From Bacteroidota bacterium (GTDB taxonomy: Bacteria > Bacteroidota > Bacteroidia > Bacteroidales > F082), in NCBI GenBank assembly GCA_018830105.1, contig JAHJTC010000014.1, positions 1-64,000 on the forward strand: a DNA stretch of 64,000 nucleotides. The letters are read 5' to 3'. Numbering within the stretch: position 1 is the stretch's first letter; the number at the start of each line of letters is the position of its first letter. Under the pieces are notes generated by a model. It was not told the DNA's origin, did not search any database, and worked only from the letters and a program-made list of their open reading frames with translations. Position numbers and translations under genes: made by a program. Below are positions 8,161-17,542 of this stretch, in pieces.

Positions 8161-9627
8161 CTACTGCTTGATCTGGTTTTCAAAAATCCAGCTAGCATCC
8201 CGGCGGATCATTTCGTTGAGGGGAACGTTTTGGCTAATGGCTTTTTCCTTAACACGCGCCAGCCATTCAGGTGTTTGCCTGATACTCATCATCAGTATGG
8301 GAATCATGGCAGAGGCATTTTGCCGATATTTTTCAGGATTTTTTTGGTAATCTTCATACAACAAAAACTCTGCTTCTTTTTCTATACGTTCTGGCAGTGG
8401 CATTTTTATTGCTTCGGCATCTTTGGCGATGCGCATAAAATGCGTGTTGTTGATCCTAACCTGATTCGCGAAATACGCAATGGGATTTTGCGGTTGATCA
8501 AAAAAATGGGCATAAAGCTGCTCATCGAAGTTCCAGGCAAAATTCTGGTGAAAACGTTCTGTAATCATGATGGCAATCACATCCGCTTCGGCTATCTCCT
8601 GACTGAAATTTCTGTCATCCACCTCGCCAGCTTCTACTCCCAGCCGGTTCCACACCTTTTTGTTGTAATACCAGAAATTGCAGTCGGCGAAGGCGTCGTG
8701 CATGATGCCTTCGCTTTGCCAGTTGAAATAGAAGCTGTCGCCAACAAATAAGGCTTTCAGTTTGGGTTTTTGACCTTCTTGAAAGTGAATTTGAGGATAG
8801 GCCAGATTTTTCATTGGTGCGGATGTCAACACATTCATCGCCAGCCAGATGTCATCATCCGGATGACGGATGGCAGCCTTTTTTTCGACCTTGGTAATTT
8901 GCATTTCGGGGAGGCCCGATCCATGTAATTCGCGCAGATAGCTGATCATGGTATCTGCTGCAAGCGCTGCCCCATAGTAGGACCAATGTGTTCCGGCACG
9001 CGGAAACAGCCGATAAGAGCTGGTGTCGCGCCAGTTGATAAAACAGGCATTCAGGTCTAAAGTGTTTACCTGATAATAGGTCAGGGATTTGCTTAGGACA
9101 TCATAATTGGATACTTTTTTGTTTTTGGGATTGTATTTTCCCGGAAATCTATCAGGGTAAAGACTGCCTTTGCCGGGTTCAAGAATGATAAAAAAGCTTT
9201 TGCCCAGCTTGCTCAGGGTGTCCTGTATCGCGCTAAGTTTTTGTGCTTTGTTGCGCCAAACGCTATCACCGATATAATAATTTCCCATATAGGCCTTGAT
9301 ATAGTCCTCTTCGAACAGCTCGCCCTGCTTGCCGGCAACAACACCTTCGGCATGGGCTTCGCGGAACAGGCTGTATTCGAGCTGATGATACAAGCGCAGC
9401 AAACTTTTGTGAAAACCGATATGGGCTTCCAGCTTATCCGAGAAATCCTGCTGAAAAGTGCCGCTTTTCCAGCTTTCCCAGCTTAGGCTGTCGCAGGATG
9501 GTTCGGCCGTTTCATTGTAGGCACCTTGCAAGGGCTTTTCGTGCACAAGCTGTATTTCGCGCTGAACAGCAGGCAATACCATCATCAAAATCAGGAGAAC
9601 AAAAAGTAGCTTTTTAACCGTTTTCAT
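8161..9627 (-). CDS. AlgX/AlgJ-like SGNH-fold protein
   Basis: The 488-residue protein has an N-terminal membrane anchor or signal segment (LLFVLLILMMVLPAV). It resembles the AlgJ/AlgX/DHHW family of periplasmic SGNH proteins that O-acetylate exopolysaccharides. Visible motifs are GWTxxx-like VVAGKQGELFEEDYI, RAGTHWSYYGAALAAD (His214) and ALFVGDSFY (Asp297, Ser298). In AlgX the position two before the His is a catalytic Asp; here it is Gly212. No MBOAT/AlgI-type acyl donor gene is adjacent. The function is therefore uncertain. It lies 18 bases downstream of the large peptidase gene, possibly co-transcribed. Confidence 0.65.
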   Translation of the reverse strand: MKTVKKLLFVLLILMMVLPAVQREIQLVHEKPLQGAYNETAEPSCDSLSWESWKSGTFQQDFSDKLEAHIGFHKSLLRLYHQLEYSLFREAHAEGVVAGKQGELFEEDYIKAYMGNYYIGDSVWRNKAQKLSAIQDTLSKLGKSFFIILEPGKGSLYPDRFPGKYNPKNKKVSNYDVLSKSLTYYQVNTLDLNACFINWRDTSSYRLFPRAGTHWSYYGAALAADTMISYLRELHGSGLPEMQITKVEKKAAIRHPDDDIWLAMNVLTSAPMKNLAYPQIHFQEGQKPKLKALFVGDSFYFNWQSEGIMHDAFADCNFWYYNKKVWNRLGVEAGEVDDRNFSQEIAEADVIAIMITERFHQNFAWNFDEQLYAHFFDQPQNPIAYFANQVRINNTHFMRIAKDAEAIKMPLPERIEKEAEFLLYEDYQKNPEKYRQNASAMIPILMMSIRQTPEWLARVKEKAISQNVPLNEMIRRDASWIFENQIKQ

Positions 9628-9645
9628 AAAGCTGACAGCCGGATA

Positions 9646-12600
9646 TTATAGTTTTATCAACTGTTTGACAATGGATTGATTTTTACTGGTAAGGCGCACC
9701 GTATAAATTCCTGCCGCAGCAATTTCATCAGTTATCACTATCCTTTTGGAACCGCTGAAAACATTGAAGCTTTGCTGATACACCTGATGCCCGTGCTGGT
9801 TAAAGATGATCAGCTGCAAGGGCTCGCTCAATGGAGATTCAATTTGGATACTCAGCTTGCCTGCAACAGGGTTTGGATTGATATTCATCACAATCGACTT
9901 TTCGGTCGAAGTGGGCGTGCCGGTAACAACAGTTCTGGCGGGGAAAATTATATAATCCAGCCAGGCACAGTCGGAGCCGTTCGAGATGCTATAATCCTTT
10001 TCATAGCTCCAGCTAAACACTTTATCGCCCTGTGAAACAGGGAAACTTGCCTTTGTCCAGTCCTGCTCGCCCGATATATTCAGCAGGGTTTGACCATTGA
10101 TATTAAATTTGAGAAAATCATAACTTGCCTCCGACGAAACCTTATAATAAAAGCTGATGCTGTCGTCGTAAGCCACAGCATAATCAAGGGTTAATGCAGA
10201 GAAAAAATCATCACCAATCACACCCGAACGGGCCGCATAATTGCCTTCAAAAACTACTTCGTCAGTAATAAACCAATCTTCCTGTCCTTCCATTTCCCAG
10301 TTGAACAACATGAAATTTGCTGTTTCGAAATTTTCAGCAAGAAGCGAAGTCATCAGCGGCAAACTAATCTCAAACACAAAGTCCCGATCCGCACTAAGGT
10401 AAAGCTCCAGCTCAAGAATTTCCATAGGGGAGGCGTCTTCATCCAGTTCAACCACGAAAAGGGCTTCCCAGTCTCCATTTCCAGGCAGTATTTCTGTATT
10501 ACTTACAGCTTCGGTTATCGTAAGATCCGGATGGCTGCAGCTCAGCACGGCTTCCGGATTATAAAGGCTTGAACCGCCATTATTGTGTATATTGACAGCG
10601 AGTTGCGCTGTTTCTCCCGGATCGAGAATTCCATTATCCTCATCGTCCACCAACAACGAAACCACTTGCAATTCTGCCTGATAGGCCCGCAGCTTTAATG
10701 GACGTGTCCACTGTCCTTCCGCTGTGGAAAGTTCGAGCGAGAACTCAGCCTCATAATTATTGGGGACATCATGACTTACAACAACCTCGAAAAGCTGTGA
10801 TAGCTCTGATATTTCGTTGATATTGAGGGCAGGACTTGGGGCGTCGGCTACTTCAACAGTAAAGTGGGGGTCGGAGGTTTGCAACAATAAACTGCCTTCA
10901 GAAAGCTGGAAGTCATTGAGGTTTTCGAGCATGATATCCAGCGCAAAAGTTTCTCCGAAGTCAATCTGCTGATCGAGCCCTGACTGGGGTGTAAACTCCA
11001 TGCGAACGCCTTCAACAGGGCTGCTGATCATCAGCTGTGAACGGATATTATTCTGATCGCGGGCCTGCACCATGAATGCTAATTCCTCAACATAATCTTC
11101 AATAACTGCAGTAAGCAGGCCATCCTCTGTGATTTTGATGCCTTCTTGTGCATGCGTCAATTGAAAAGTGGTCTTTTGGCCGGCAACAGGTTTGTAAGTT
11201 CCCACAGGATTCAAATCTGTAAAGTTTTCGCCATCTCCAGCAGAAATACCTCCATAGCGCTGTATATAACTGGCTGCATTGTGTTCGCCATAGTAAAACT
11301 CAATCTCGCCCCCGGCATATAGTCTCACGATCATATTTACATCGCTATTTCCCGATTGACCGCTTACGGAAAGTTTCCAGCGAAAACTTACATAGTCTTC
11401 ATTTTCAGCATACCACAGTCCGTGTTCATCAGAATTGACGACATAAAACGGCTTGGAGAAACAAGCAGCAATGAGCTTATTTTGTTTGAGATAGCTTCGG
11501 CCATCGATATAATAGGGCCAGGGAGAAAGCCCGGCTTCAAAACGCAGGAAGCCATCCACGCTCATAAATACTTCTTCGTAGGTTTCTCCATAAAATGTAA
11601 ACGGAAAGGGTAGCGAAACAGCTACAGTTCCATCATTATTATTGGAAGGCGTGAGCCGTTGCTCGTTTTCCTCCGGGAAGTCGGCAGAACTCGTTTCGTT
11701 GGCATAGTTATACACCATCGACCAGAAGTAAGGAGGTGTCCCGCCGCTGGCATTCAGCTGTGCTTCATAGGGCTGATAGAGTTGCAGTGCAGGTATGTTT
11801 TCTTCTTCAATAACCACCTCATCGAAAGTGATGGGCGCATCAACCGTAAGTGTTGTGGTGCTATTATTTTCGATTGGGACTTCTGTTTGGGTGCTGCTAA
11901 TTTCCGCCGGGATTCCATTGTAATCCATTAATGAAAAGGAATGCACGGTTCCGCTGCTTTGACTCATCGGGTCGTCCTCATGCACAATCAGGAAAAAACG
12001 GGCCTCTTGTCCCGACTCCAGATGCATGAGCAATAAGTTGAGATCAAGTCCAAATTCAATCTCTTCAATGCCCGAGTTGCCCTGCATGGCTTTGCAACCG
12101 CCCTGAAAATCGAAAACAGGATAGTCGAGTATAAATTCTGCCTCATCAGCCTGCATATCAGTTGACATGCCTACGCTAACTTTTAGCTTGTTGCGGCAAT
12201 TATGGCTTAAATGAACTTTTGCGGTGAGCTTCGGTTCGTGGTTTTCTTTGGCATCCACAATTACTACACGGTTGTCCCAGATGCCGCCTTGCTGAAAGCG
12301 GTCAGCAACGGTTTTATACATCATATAGGCAAATCCATCGTCGCCCCAGCCACTGATAGATCCGTAGGTGTTAGCCATTTTAAAACCGCCAATTTCCCAG
12401 TCGCTGATATCAACAACACCATCGGCATTAATGTCGATATCATTGGTGTACTGCCCGTCGTTGTTATAATCATAACGGATGGAATCGTTATATCCCACGA
12501 TAGTCATGGCGTGGTTTGCCGAATTGCCCCATTGTATAATCACATGTTTTCCGGCTTCCGGGGTGCCTTCATCCAAAGTAGTTGGCGGATAGTTGAATTC

Positions 12601-13233
12601 AGCGTAAAAGCTTGCCAAACCACCTGCATTGCTGCCATCAGCATGGTCATAGATCCAGTTTTTTAGGGTATTCAGCCCCTCAACAGTATTTGTTTTGATA
12701 GAATAAACCTGATGGATGCGGTTGTGCATCCCGCTGAGATAATTGTCGTAGCCGCTGATCCAGCGCGAAGGACCGCCTTGCGACATGCCGCCGTAGTCGG
12801 CAACAGTTGGCGAACCGGCATGCCTGATGATTTCGAAAGTCTCGTAATAGTTTACCCCGGCATCGCTGCCGTTGTTAAGGAAATTATAGGCAAAATGCGT
12901 TGGAATCTGATTTTCGGGTAAGCTGCCGTTTGCATTGCGTAAGCAGTTGAGTTCGTAGGTGAACATGATTCCGATACTGGAAGCTTGTCCGCATTCCAGG
13001 CCCACCTGGGCTATCAGTGGGCGAAAATAATTCAGGCTCGAATTATCGATCATATAGGGTAGGGTGCGGTTTCGGTTTGCTTCAGGCATCGAAAACTCGG
13101 GAAGCTTTGAAAGCTTTTGCTGGTCAGCTTTCGACAGGGGAGGCAGCTCGTTCAACTGGCTCTGGCTCAATAAGCTAAAGCTTGAAAGCAAGCTTAAAAT
13201 CAGGATTGCAGGTGTGAATATTTTTCTCATCAT
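9646..13233 (-). CDS. T9SS-exported papain-fold cysteine peptidase, multidomain
   Basis: The 1195-residue protein has a signal peptide (about 1-24). Residues 60-340 form a papain/C39-like peptidase domain: LIAQVGLECGQASSIG with Cys81, NHAMTIVGYND with His241, and ANTYGSISGWGDDGFAYM with Asn288. An acidic DxNxDG-type calcium-binding insertion lies at about 255-280. Middle residues 340-1080 are beta-sandwich domains, including a CARDB-like module (DEDNGILDPGETAQLAVNIHNNGG). The last ~80 residues are a T9SS sorting domain (NINPNPVAGKLSI, IYTVRL, IVKQLIKL). It is expected at the cell surface or secreted. Its own promoter lies at 13261-13291. Confidence 0.8.
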   Translation of the reverse strand: MMRKIFTPAILILSLLSSFSLLSQSQLNELPPLSKADQQKLSKLPEFSMPEANRNRTLPYMIDNSSLNYFRPLIAQVGLECGQASSIGIMFTYELNCLRNANGSLPENQIPTHFAYNFLNNGSDAGVNYYETFEIIRHAGSPTVADYGGMSQGGPSRWISGYDNYLSGMHNRIHQVYSIKTNTVEGLNTLKNWIYDHADGSNAGGLASFYAEFNYPPTTLDEGTPEAGKHVIIQWGNSANHAMTIVGYNDSIRYDYNNDGQYTNDIDINADGVVDISDWEIGGFKMANTYGSISGWGDDGFAYMMYKTVADRFQQGGIWDNRVVIVDAKENHEPKLTAKVHLSHNCRNKLKVSVGMSTDMQADEAEFILDYPVFDFQGGCKAMQGNSGIEEIEFGLDLNLLLMHLESGQEARFFLIVHEDDPMSQSSGTVHSFSLMDYNGIPAEISSTQTEVPIENNSTTTLTVDAPITFDEVVIEEENIPALQLYQPYEAQLNASGGTPPYFWSMVYNYANETSSADFPEENEQRLTPSNNNDGTVAVSLPFPFTFYGETYEEVFMSVDGFLRFEAGLSPWPYYIDGRSYLKQNKLIAACFSKPFYVVNSDEHGLWYAENEDYVSFRWKLSVSGQSGNSDVNMIVRLYAGGEIEFYYGEHNAASYIQRYGGISAGDGENFTDLNPVGTYKPVAGQKTTFQLTHAQEGIKITEDGLLTAVIEDYVEELAFMVQARDQNNIRSQLMISSPVEGVRMEFTPQSGLDQQIDFGETFALDIMLENLNDFQLSEGSLLLQTSDPHFTVEVADAPSPALNINEISELSQLFEVVVSHDVPNNYEAEFSLELSTAEGQWTRPLKLRAYQAELQVVSLLVDDEDNGILDPGETAQLAVNIHNNGGSSLYNPEAVLSCSHPDLTITEAVSNTEILPGNGDWEALFVVELDEDASPMEILELELYLSADRDFVFEISLPLMTSLLAENFETANFMLFNWEMEGQEDWFITDEVVFEGNYAARSGVIGDDFFSALTLDYAVAYDDSISFYYKVSSEASYDFLKFNINGQTLLNISGEQDWTKASFPVSQGDKVFSWSYEKDYSISNGSDCAWLDYIIFPARTVVTGTPTSTEKSIVMNINPNPVAGKLSIQIESPLSEPLQLIIFNQHGHQVYQQSFNVFSGSKRIVITDEIAAAGIYTVRLTSKNQSIVKQLIKL

Positions 13234-13260
13234 GTAGGCTTTACGGTTGAAAACAGTTTC

Positions 13261-13291
13261 CGAAAGTACAACGTATTAAGGATTTGACAAA
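13261..13291 (-). promoter_or_regulatory. Promoter for the papain-fold peptidase gene
   Basis: On the minus strand TTTG (13288-13291) and TACTTTCG (13261-13268) are separated by exactly 19 bases. That is the Bacteroidota architecture, with one mismatch in the -7 box. Confidence 0.6.
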
Positions 13292-13355
13292 GCATAGACG
13301 TAAAAAAAACTTTTAAATCACTGTCGCACAACTGCCTGTAAAAATTTTTATCGGC

Positions 13356-14024
13356 TTAGATTTCCGGGTCGGTTGGTGCAAAAATATACTGTAAAATATT
13401 GGCGCCCATGCGCAATGCTTTCAAACGGGTGGCTTCTGAGTCGTTATGCACCCGCTGATCTTCCCAGCCATCGCCTAAATCTGATTCGTAGGTGTAAAGA
13501 CAAACAAGCCGTCCTTCGTAAAACAAGCCAAAGGCCTGAGCGGCCTGCTTATCATGCTCATGAATTTTTGGAAGTCCTCCCGGGAAATCAAAGGCCTGAT
13601 GAAAGATGGGGTGGCTGGCCGGTAAAGCAATAAATTCGAGCTCAGGGAAAACTTTTTTCATTTGCGGGCGCACATAGGGATCAAGGCCATAGTTATCGTC
13701 GATATGAAGAAAGCCTCCAGATATCAGGTAGTTGCGTATGTTTGCGGCTTCTTCGTTGTCAAAAATTACATTTCCATGGCCAGTCATGTGGACAAAAGGA
13801 TAATTAAAAATGCCGGTATCGTCTGGCTCTATCGTGGCAATCTCGGTCGAAAGGTTGGTGTTGAGTTGTTCATTGCTAAATTTTACAAGATTTGGCAGGG
13901 AGGTGGGATTGGCATACCAGTCGCCACCGCCACGGTATTTCAACAAGGCAATCTGTATGTCTTGTCCGGTCAGCAAAAAGGGCTGCCATAAAAATAGTAA
14001 GAAGAGAAAAATACTGGTTTTCAT
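13356..14024 (-). CDS. Exported DUF4159 protein
   Basis: The 222-residue protein has a signal peptide (FLFLLFLWQPFLLTGQ). The remainder is the DUF4159 domain: ALLKYRGGGDWYANPTSLPNL, then FVHMTGHGNVIF, LISGGFLHIDDNYG, HPIFHQAFDFPGGLP, VCLYTYESDLGDGWED, and ALRMGANILQYIF. The family has a glutamine amidotransferase/ThuA-like alpha/beta fold and unknown function. It overlaps rsmE by 4 bases, so the two are translationally coupled. Confidence 0.85.
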   Translation of the reverse strand: MKTSIFLFLLFLWQPFLLTGQDIQIALLKYRGGGDWYANPTSLPNLVKFSNEQLNTNLSTEIATIEPDDTGIFNYPFVHMTGHGNVIFDNEEAANIRNYLISGGFLHIDDNYGLDPYVRPQMKKVFPELEFIALPASHPIFHQAFDFPGGLPKIHEHDKQAAQAFGLFYEGRLVCLYTYESDLGDGWEDQRVHNDSEATRLKALRMGANILQYIFAPTDPEI

Positions 14025-14728
14025 TGGATTAGATTTAGCAGTTGAATACTATGGCAGGCGACCAAAGCAGCAGTTTCTGTGCGTAGGCGTGCTTGGCCCA
14101 GACTCACAGCCTCAAAGCCATTTGATTGCGCAAGTTTTACTTCTTCGGCGCTGAAATCGCCTTCGGGGCCGATTAGAATCAGGCAGTTTTGTGCGGGCTG
14201 GTACGATTTTACAAGCAGCGTATTTGCGGAGGGATCAATCCAGGCGATATATTTTCTACCGCTGTAGGTTTGGGTCACCAATTTGCTGAAAGGCTGCAAC
14301 TCATGAAGCAAGGGCAGACGCGATTTCATTGATTGTTTCATGGCTGCCACCAGCACTTTTTGCAGGCGCTCAGTTTTCACCTGCCGGCGCTCGGAATGAA
14401 AGGAATGAAAAAGAAAAATCTCATCAATACCAATTTCTGTGGCTTTTTCTAAAAACCATTCCAGCCTGTCGTTGTTTTTTGTGGGTGCAATGGCGATACT
14501 GAGTCTGAAAGGCCAGTGATCATAGCCTTTCTGGGGCTCGGCCAGGGCAATGACCGCTTTTTTAGGGTGCGGATCCAAAATTTCGCCTTCAAACAAATCG
14601 CCCAAGCCATTTGTCACCCTCAACTGATCTCCGGCTGCCATGCGCAGCACCCGCACACAATGCTTGGATTCCTCTTCCGGAAGTGTTATCGTTCCCGCTT
14701 TTGCATCGGGCAGATAGGCTATGTGCAT
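14021..14728 (-). CDS. rsmE: 16S rRNA m3U1498 methyltransferase RsmE
   Basis: RsmE methylates N3 of U1498 in 16S rRNA using SAM. At 235 residues the length is normal. Evidence is the N-terminal PUA-like part (LPEEESKHCVRVLRMAAGDQLRVTNG) and the SPOUT knot motifs LILIGPEGDFSAEEV and SLGQARLRTETAALVACHSIQ, which bind SAM. The linker SERRQVKTERLQKVLVAAMKQS matches the family's helix (usually ERSVVK..R). It is cytoplasmic. It is the first gene of a two-gene unit with the DUF4159 gene. Confidence 0.93.
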   Translation of the reverse strand: MHIAYLPDAKAGTITLPEEESKHCVRVLRMAAGDQLRVTNGLGDLFEGEILDPHPKKAVIALAEPQKGYDHWPFRLSIAIAPTKNNDRLEWFLEKATEIGIDEIFLFHSFHSERRQVKTERLQKVLVAAMKQSMKSRLPLLHELQPFSKLVTQTYSGRKYIAWIDPSANTLLVKSYQPAQNCLILIGPEGDFSAEEVKLAQSNGFEAVSLGQARLRTETAALVACHSIQLLNLIQ

Positions 14729-14818
14729 AATCTGATTATTTTGTACAAAGTAAACGAAAAAACATCAACCAGCTGCACCAATAGCAAGTGTTCAACGGCT
14801 CAAAGTCGCCAACAGCCA

Positions 14819-16684
14819 TCAGTACCCCAAAAACTCCTCAAACCATACCTGTAGATACGCTTTGCCTTGCTTGATGATTTGTTCTTCTTTTTCGGGAGGC
14901 AGGTTTTTTTGATAAAAGACATCCAGTTTTTTATTCCACACAAAATGGCCTTCAGGAGTTTTAAAGCCAAGCCCTTCGTTGGTTTCAAAGTAGGCGAAGG
15001 GTTGGTAACAGCTGTTGAAAACATTCTTGCTCCAGAAAAATGCTTCACGGGGCAGGCTAAGCTGAGCCAGTATTGTTGCCGGAATATCCGTGTTTCCGCA
15101 AATGAGGTCGAACTGTTTTCCGCGCAATGAGTCTTTCAGAGCCGGCCCGCTAATCAAAAGCGGGATTTTTCGGTAGTCGAAAGTCTCTATCGGATGATTG
15201 CGGTAGGTATTGTGGCTGTGATCTGCCATGATCAAAAAGAGGGTATTCTCGTACCAGCTCTGCTTGCGGGCAGTCTCAAAAAACAAAGCCAAAGCTTTAT
15301 CGGTATAATGCGCGGAGTTGATGAAATCTTTTTCCAGCTTAGGCCACTGAATGGGGTGATCCATCGGGAAATCGTAAGGTGAATGTGAGCTTAACGTAAA
15401 GACAGTACTAAAAAATGGTTGCGGCAAATTGCTGAGTTCATGGGCAAACCAGGGCAGCATAAACGAGTCGTGCACTCCCAGCTTTCCCCGGGGGAAGTCT
15501 TCCTGTATATCGTCGCCTTCAACAATTTTATCAAACTCATTATAAATGAGATAGGAGAGTATATTACCATAAATCAGCTGGCCGCCAAAATAAAAGCTGC
15601 TATGGTAGTTTTCCTTGTTTAGCAGTTTGATCAGGCTGGGGAGTGCATTGTATTTTTCGGGATGGTTGGTAATCGTGGTGAGCGGAAGTCCGGGCATGCC
15701 GGCAAATAATGAGCCGATGGCCTGCTGCGATCGGTTGGCGCTGGCGTAGAAATTGGTAAATAATAGCCCTTCCTTTTCCAGTTCGGCAAAATGTGGCGTA
15801 ATACCTTCCTCTCCTCCCAATGACGCAATCAAATCTGCTGACCAGCTTTCGAGCAGCACAACGACAATATTAGGCTGTTTCGTTTTGAGGATGGAAACCG
15901 TGCTGTCGCATTTTGTTTGATGCAGCTCATCGACCAACAGGCGTGCTTCGTCATCCGGCATGCTTTTAAACAGGTTTTCCTTGTTGAAACGCCTGGAATC
16001 CATCGCGCTGACTAAGAGGTTATAGGCTGGGTTAACGGCAGTGATATTGAGTATATTATAGGAGCTGAAATAGGCTGCACTTGTTGTGATCGGGATTTCT
16101 TTGAGCCCGCCACGAATGCCCAGAAAAAGCAGAATCAGCCAGACCGGAAAAAACAAAAATGTTTGTTTACGGGAAGGGAGCGCGCTGCTTCTTTTGAAAT
16201 TAAACCATTTGAAATACAAAAGGATAGCTGCAAACGAAACAAAGCACCAGATCACGATCAATACAAAAAATTTCGATGTTTCTACAGAGTTGAAAACTTC
16301 TGAAGGCTGTTTTAAATAACTGAGGGCTTTATAGGAAAGTTTTGTTTTCCATTCGGCATACAGGCCTGTTTCTCCCAGTGCCATAAGCACATAGAGCGCT
16401 GTCATTAGCAGTATATAAAAGGTGATAAGATGCAAAGGAAATCGCTTTTGCAGCGTGCCGGCAATAGAGAAAAGCAAAAACGGCAGCGCCAGCAGGTAGC
16501 CAATTGTGGAAATATCCAGCCAAAAAGCAGCTGAAAAAGTCATAAGGATAGCCTCAGCCGGGATGTTTTCAGCTTGCAGCAGCTGGTTGTAATACAGCAA
16601 GAACAGCACCCTGAGGGCTGTGAACAGCAATAGCCAGAACAAGGCCAGTTTGGGCAAAAACAGCTGTGCGTGTAATTTTTTCAT
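14819..16684 (-). CDS. LTA-synthase-like membrane phosphotransferase/sulfatase-fold enzyme
   Basis: I start at the ATG at 16684 (621 residues). An upstream ATG at 16714 would lie before the -7 box at 16693-16700 and so outside the transcript. Residues about 10-200 contain five hydrophobic segments. Residues about 270-600 form an extracytoplasmic alkaline-phosphatase-fold domain: NIVVVLLESWSADL with the metal-binding Glu, FYASANRSQQAIGSL at the nucleophile site, TLSSHSPYDFP, and LIMADHSHN (metal Asp/His). In LTA synthases the nucleophile is Thr; here Ser appears to take its place. The family transfers phosphoglycerol or phosphoethanolamine to lipids or glycans; substrate unknown. It is a single gene. 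Confidence 0.8.
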   Translation of the reverse strand: MKKLHAQLFLPKLALFWLLLFTALRVLFLLYYNQLLQAENIPAEAILMTFSAAFWLDISTIGYLLALPFLLFSIAGTLQKRFPLHLITFYILLMTALYVLMALGETGLYAEWKTKLSYKALSYLKQPSEVFNSVETSKFFVLIVIWCFVSFAAILLYFKWFNFKRSSALPSRKQTFLFFPVWLILLFLGIRGGLKEIPITTSAAYFSSYNILNITAVNPAYNLLVSAMDSRRFNKENLFKSMPDDEARLLVDELHQTKCDSTVSILKTKQPNIVVVLLESWSADLIASLGGEEGITPHFAELEKEGLLFTNFYASANRSQQAIGSLFAGMPGLPLTTITNHPEKYNALPSLIKLLNKENYHSSFYFGGQLIYGNILSYLIYNEFDKIVEGDDIQEDFPRGKLGVHDSFMLPWFAHELSNLPQPFFSTVFTLSSHSPYDFPMDHPIQWPKLEKDFINSAHYTDKALALFFETARKQSWYENTLFLIMADHSHNTYRNHPIETFDYRKIPLLISGPALKDSLRGKQFDLICGNTDIPATILAQLSLPREAFFWSKNVFNSCYQPFAYFETNEGLGFKTPEGHFVWNKKLDVFYQKNLPPEKEEQIIKQGKAYLQVWFEEFLGY

Positions 16685-16692
16685 CAGGGGAG

Positions 16693-16700
16693 CAAAAGTA
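16693..16700 (-). promoter_or_regulatory. -7 box deciding the start of the LTA-synthase-like gene
   Basis: The minus strand reads TACTTTTG, a perfect TAnnTTTG box, 8 bases before the ATG at 16684. It implies a very short or leaderless transcript and excludes the upstream ATG. Confidence 0.45.
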
Positions 16701-16790
16701 CGATTATTGTACAATAGAATGAAAAGTGCCGGTTTGTTAAAGCACGAAAACCCTTAGGATTTGGCCAATGCAATATTCGCTGCCTCACCT

Positions 16791-16821
16791 TTAGCAATCA
16801 CATGCGAAATGGTTATCTTTG
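16791..16821 (+). promoter_or_regulatory. Promoter of the YggS gene
   Basis: TTAG (16791-16794), 19 bases, then TATCTTTG (16814-16821) is a near-perfect Bacteroidota promoter. It shows that the TTG at 16819 cannot be the start codon. Confidence 0.7.
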
Positions 16822-16851
16822 CAAGCTTTAAAAGCACCAAACAAACGCGTG

Positions 16852-17529
16852 ATGACAAAAACAGTTACAGAACGTCTAAAATCCGTTAAAGAGACTATAC
16901 CTGAGGGAGTTAAGCTGATTGCCGTTTCAAAGACCAAGCCAAATTCCGATATTTTGGAGGCCTATCAGGAAGGGCAGATATACTTTGGCGAGAACAAAGC
17001 GCAGGAGCTTGAACGAAAAGCGGGGGAGCTACCCGGCGACATCCACTGGCATTTTATTGGTCATCTGCAAACGAATAAAGTAAAATACATCGCTCCTTTT
17101 GTGTCTATGATAGAAGCTGTTGACAGTCTGAAACTGCTCAAAGAGATCAACAAGCAGGCAGCTAAATCAGAACGGGTGATTCCTTGTCTGTTGCAGTTTC
17201 ATATTGCTGAAGAGGACACCAAATTTGGCCTTGACAGAGAAGAGGCACAAGCGCTGCTGGATTCAGAGCCTTTTAAAAAGATGCAGAATATACGCATTGC
17301 CGGTGTGATGGGGATGGCAACCTATACCGAAAACAGCGATCAGCTAAGACGTGAGTTTAAGTTTCTGAAAGCTGTCTTTGATTGGCTGAAGCAGGAATAC
17401 TTTTCTGAAACTCCTGATTTTAAAGAGATTTCTATGGGAATGTCGGGCGATTATCCTGTAGCCATTCAGGAAGGAGCAACCATGGTGCGTGTGGGCAGTC
17501 TGATCTTTGGCGAAAGAAACTACAACTAA
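16852..17529 (+). CDS. yggS: YggS/PLPBP-family PLP homeostasis protein
   Basis: The start is the ATG at 16852; the in-frame TTG at 16819 lies inside the promoter. The 225-residue product is the single-domain fold-type III PLP-binding protein that buffers pyridoxal phosphate and has no known enzyme activity. Signs are KLIAVSKTKPN with PLP-binding Lys27, FGENKAQELERK, IHWHFIGHLQTNKVKYI, FGLDREEAQALL, IAGVMGMATYTEN, SMGMSGDYPVAIQEGATMVRVGSLIFG. It is cytoplasmic. The next gene starts 13 bases downstream, likely in the same transcript. Confidence 0.93.
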   Translation: MTKTVTERLKSVKETIPEGVKLIAVSKTKPNSDILEAYQEGQIYFGENKAQELERKAGELPGDIHWHFIGHLQTNKVKYIAPFVSMIEAVDSLKLLKEINKQAAKSERVIPCLLQFHIAEEDTKFGLDREEAQALLDSEPFKKMQNIRIAGVMGMATYTENSDQLRREFKFLKAVFDWLKQEYFSETPDFKEISMGMSGDYPVAIQEGATMVRVGSLIFGERNYN

Positions 17530-17542
17530 AACAGCTGATGAT

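Noticed and set aside
9646..13233. Dead peptidase because the papain Cys25 position seems to be Ala
   Set aside because: With C39-like alignment the Cys of CGQA is itself the nucleophile, and His and Asn are conserved, so inactivity is not supported.
16819..16851. TTG start extending YggS by 11 residues
   Set aside because: The TTG lies inside a near-perfect promoter (-7 box 16814-16821); the ATG at 16852 gives the normal family start.
17507..17542. Upstream start of the Na+/Ca2+ exchanger overlapping yggS
   Set aside because: It adds only a hydrophilic tail encoded by the end of yggS. The ATG at 17543 starts directly at the first membrane helix.
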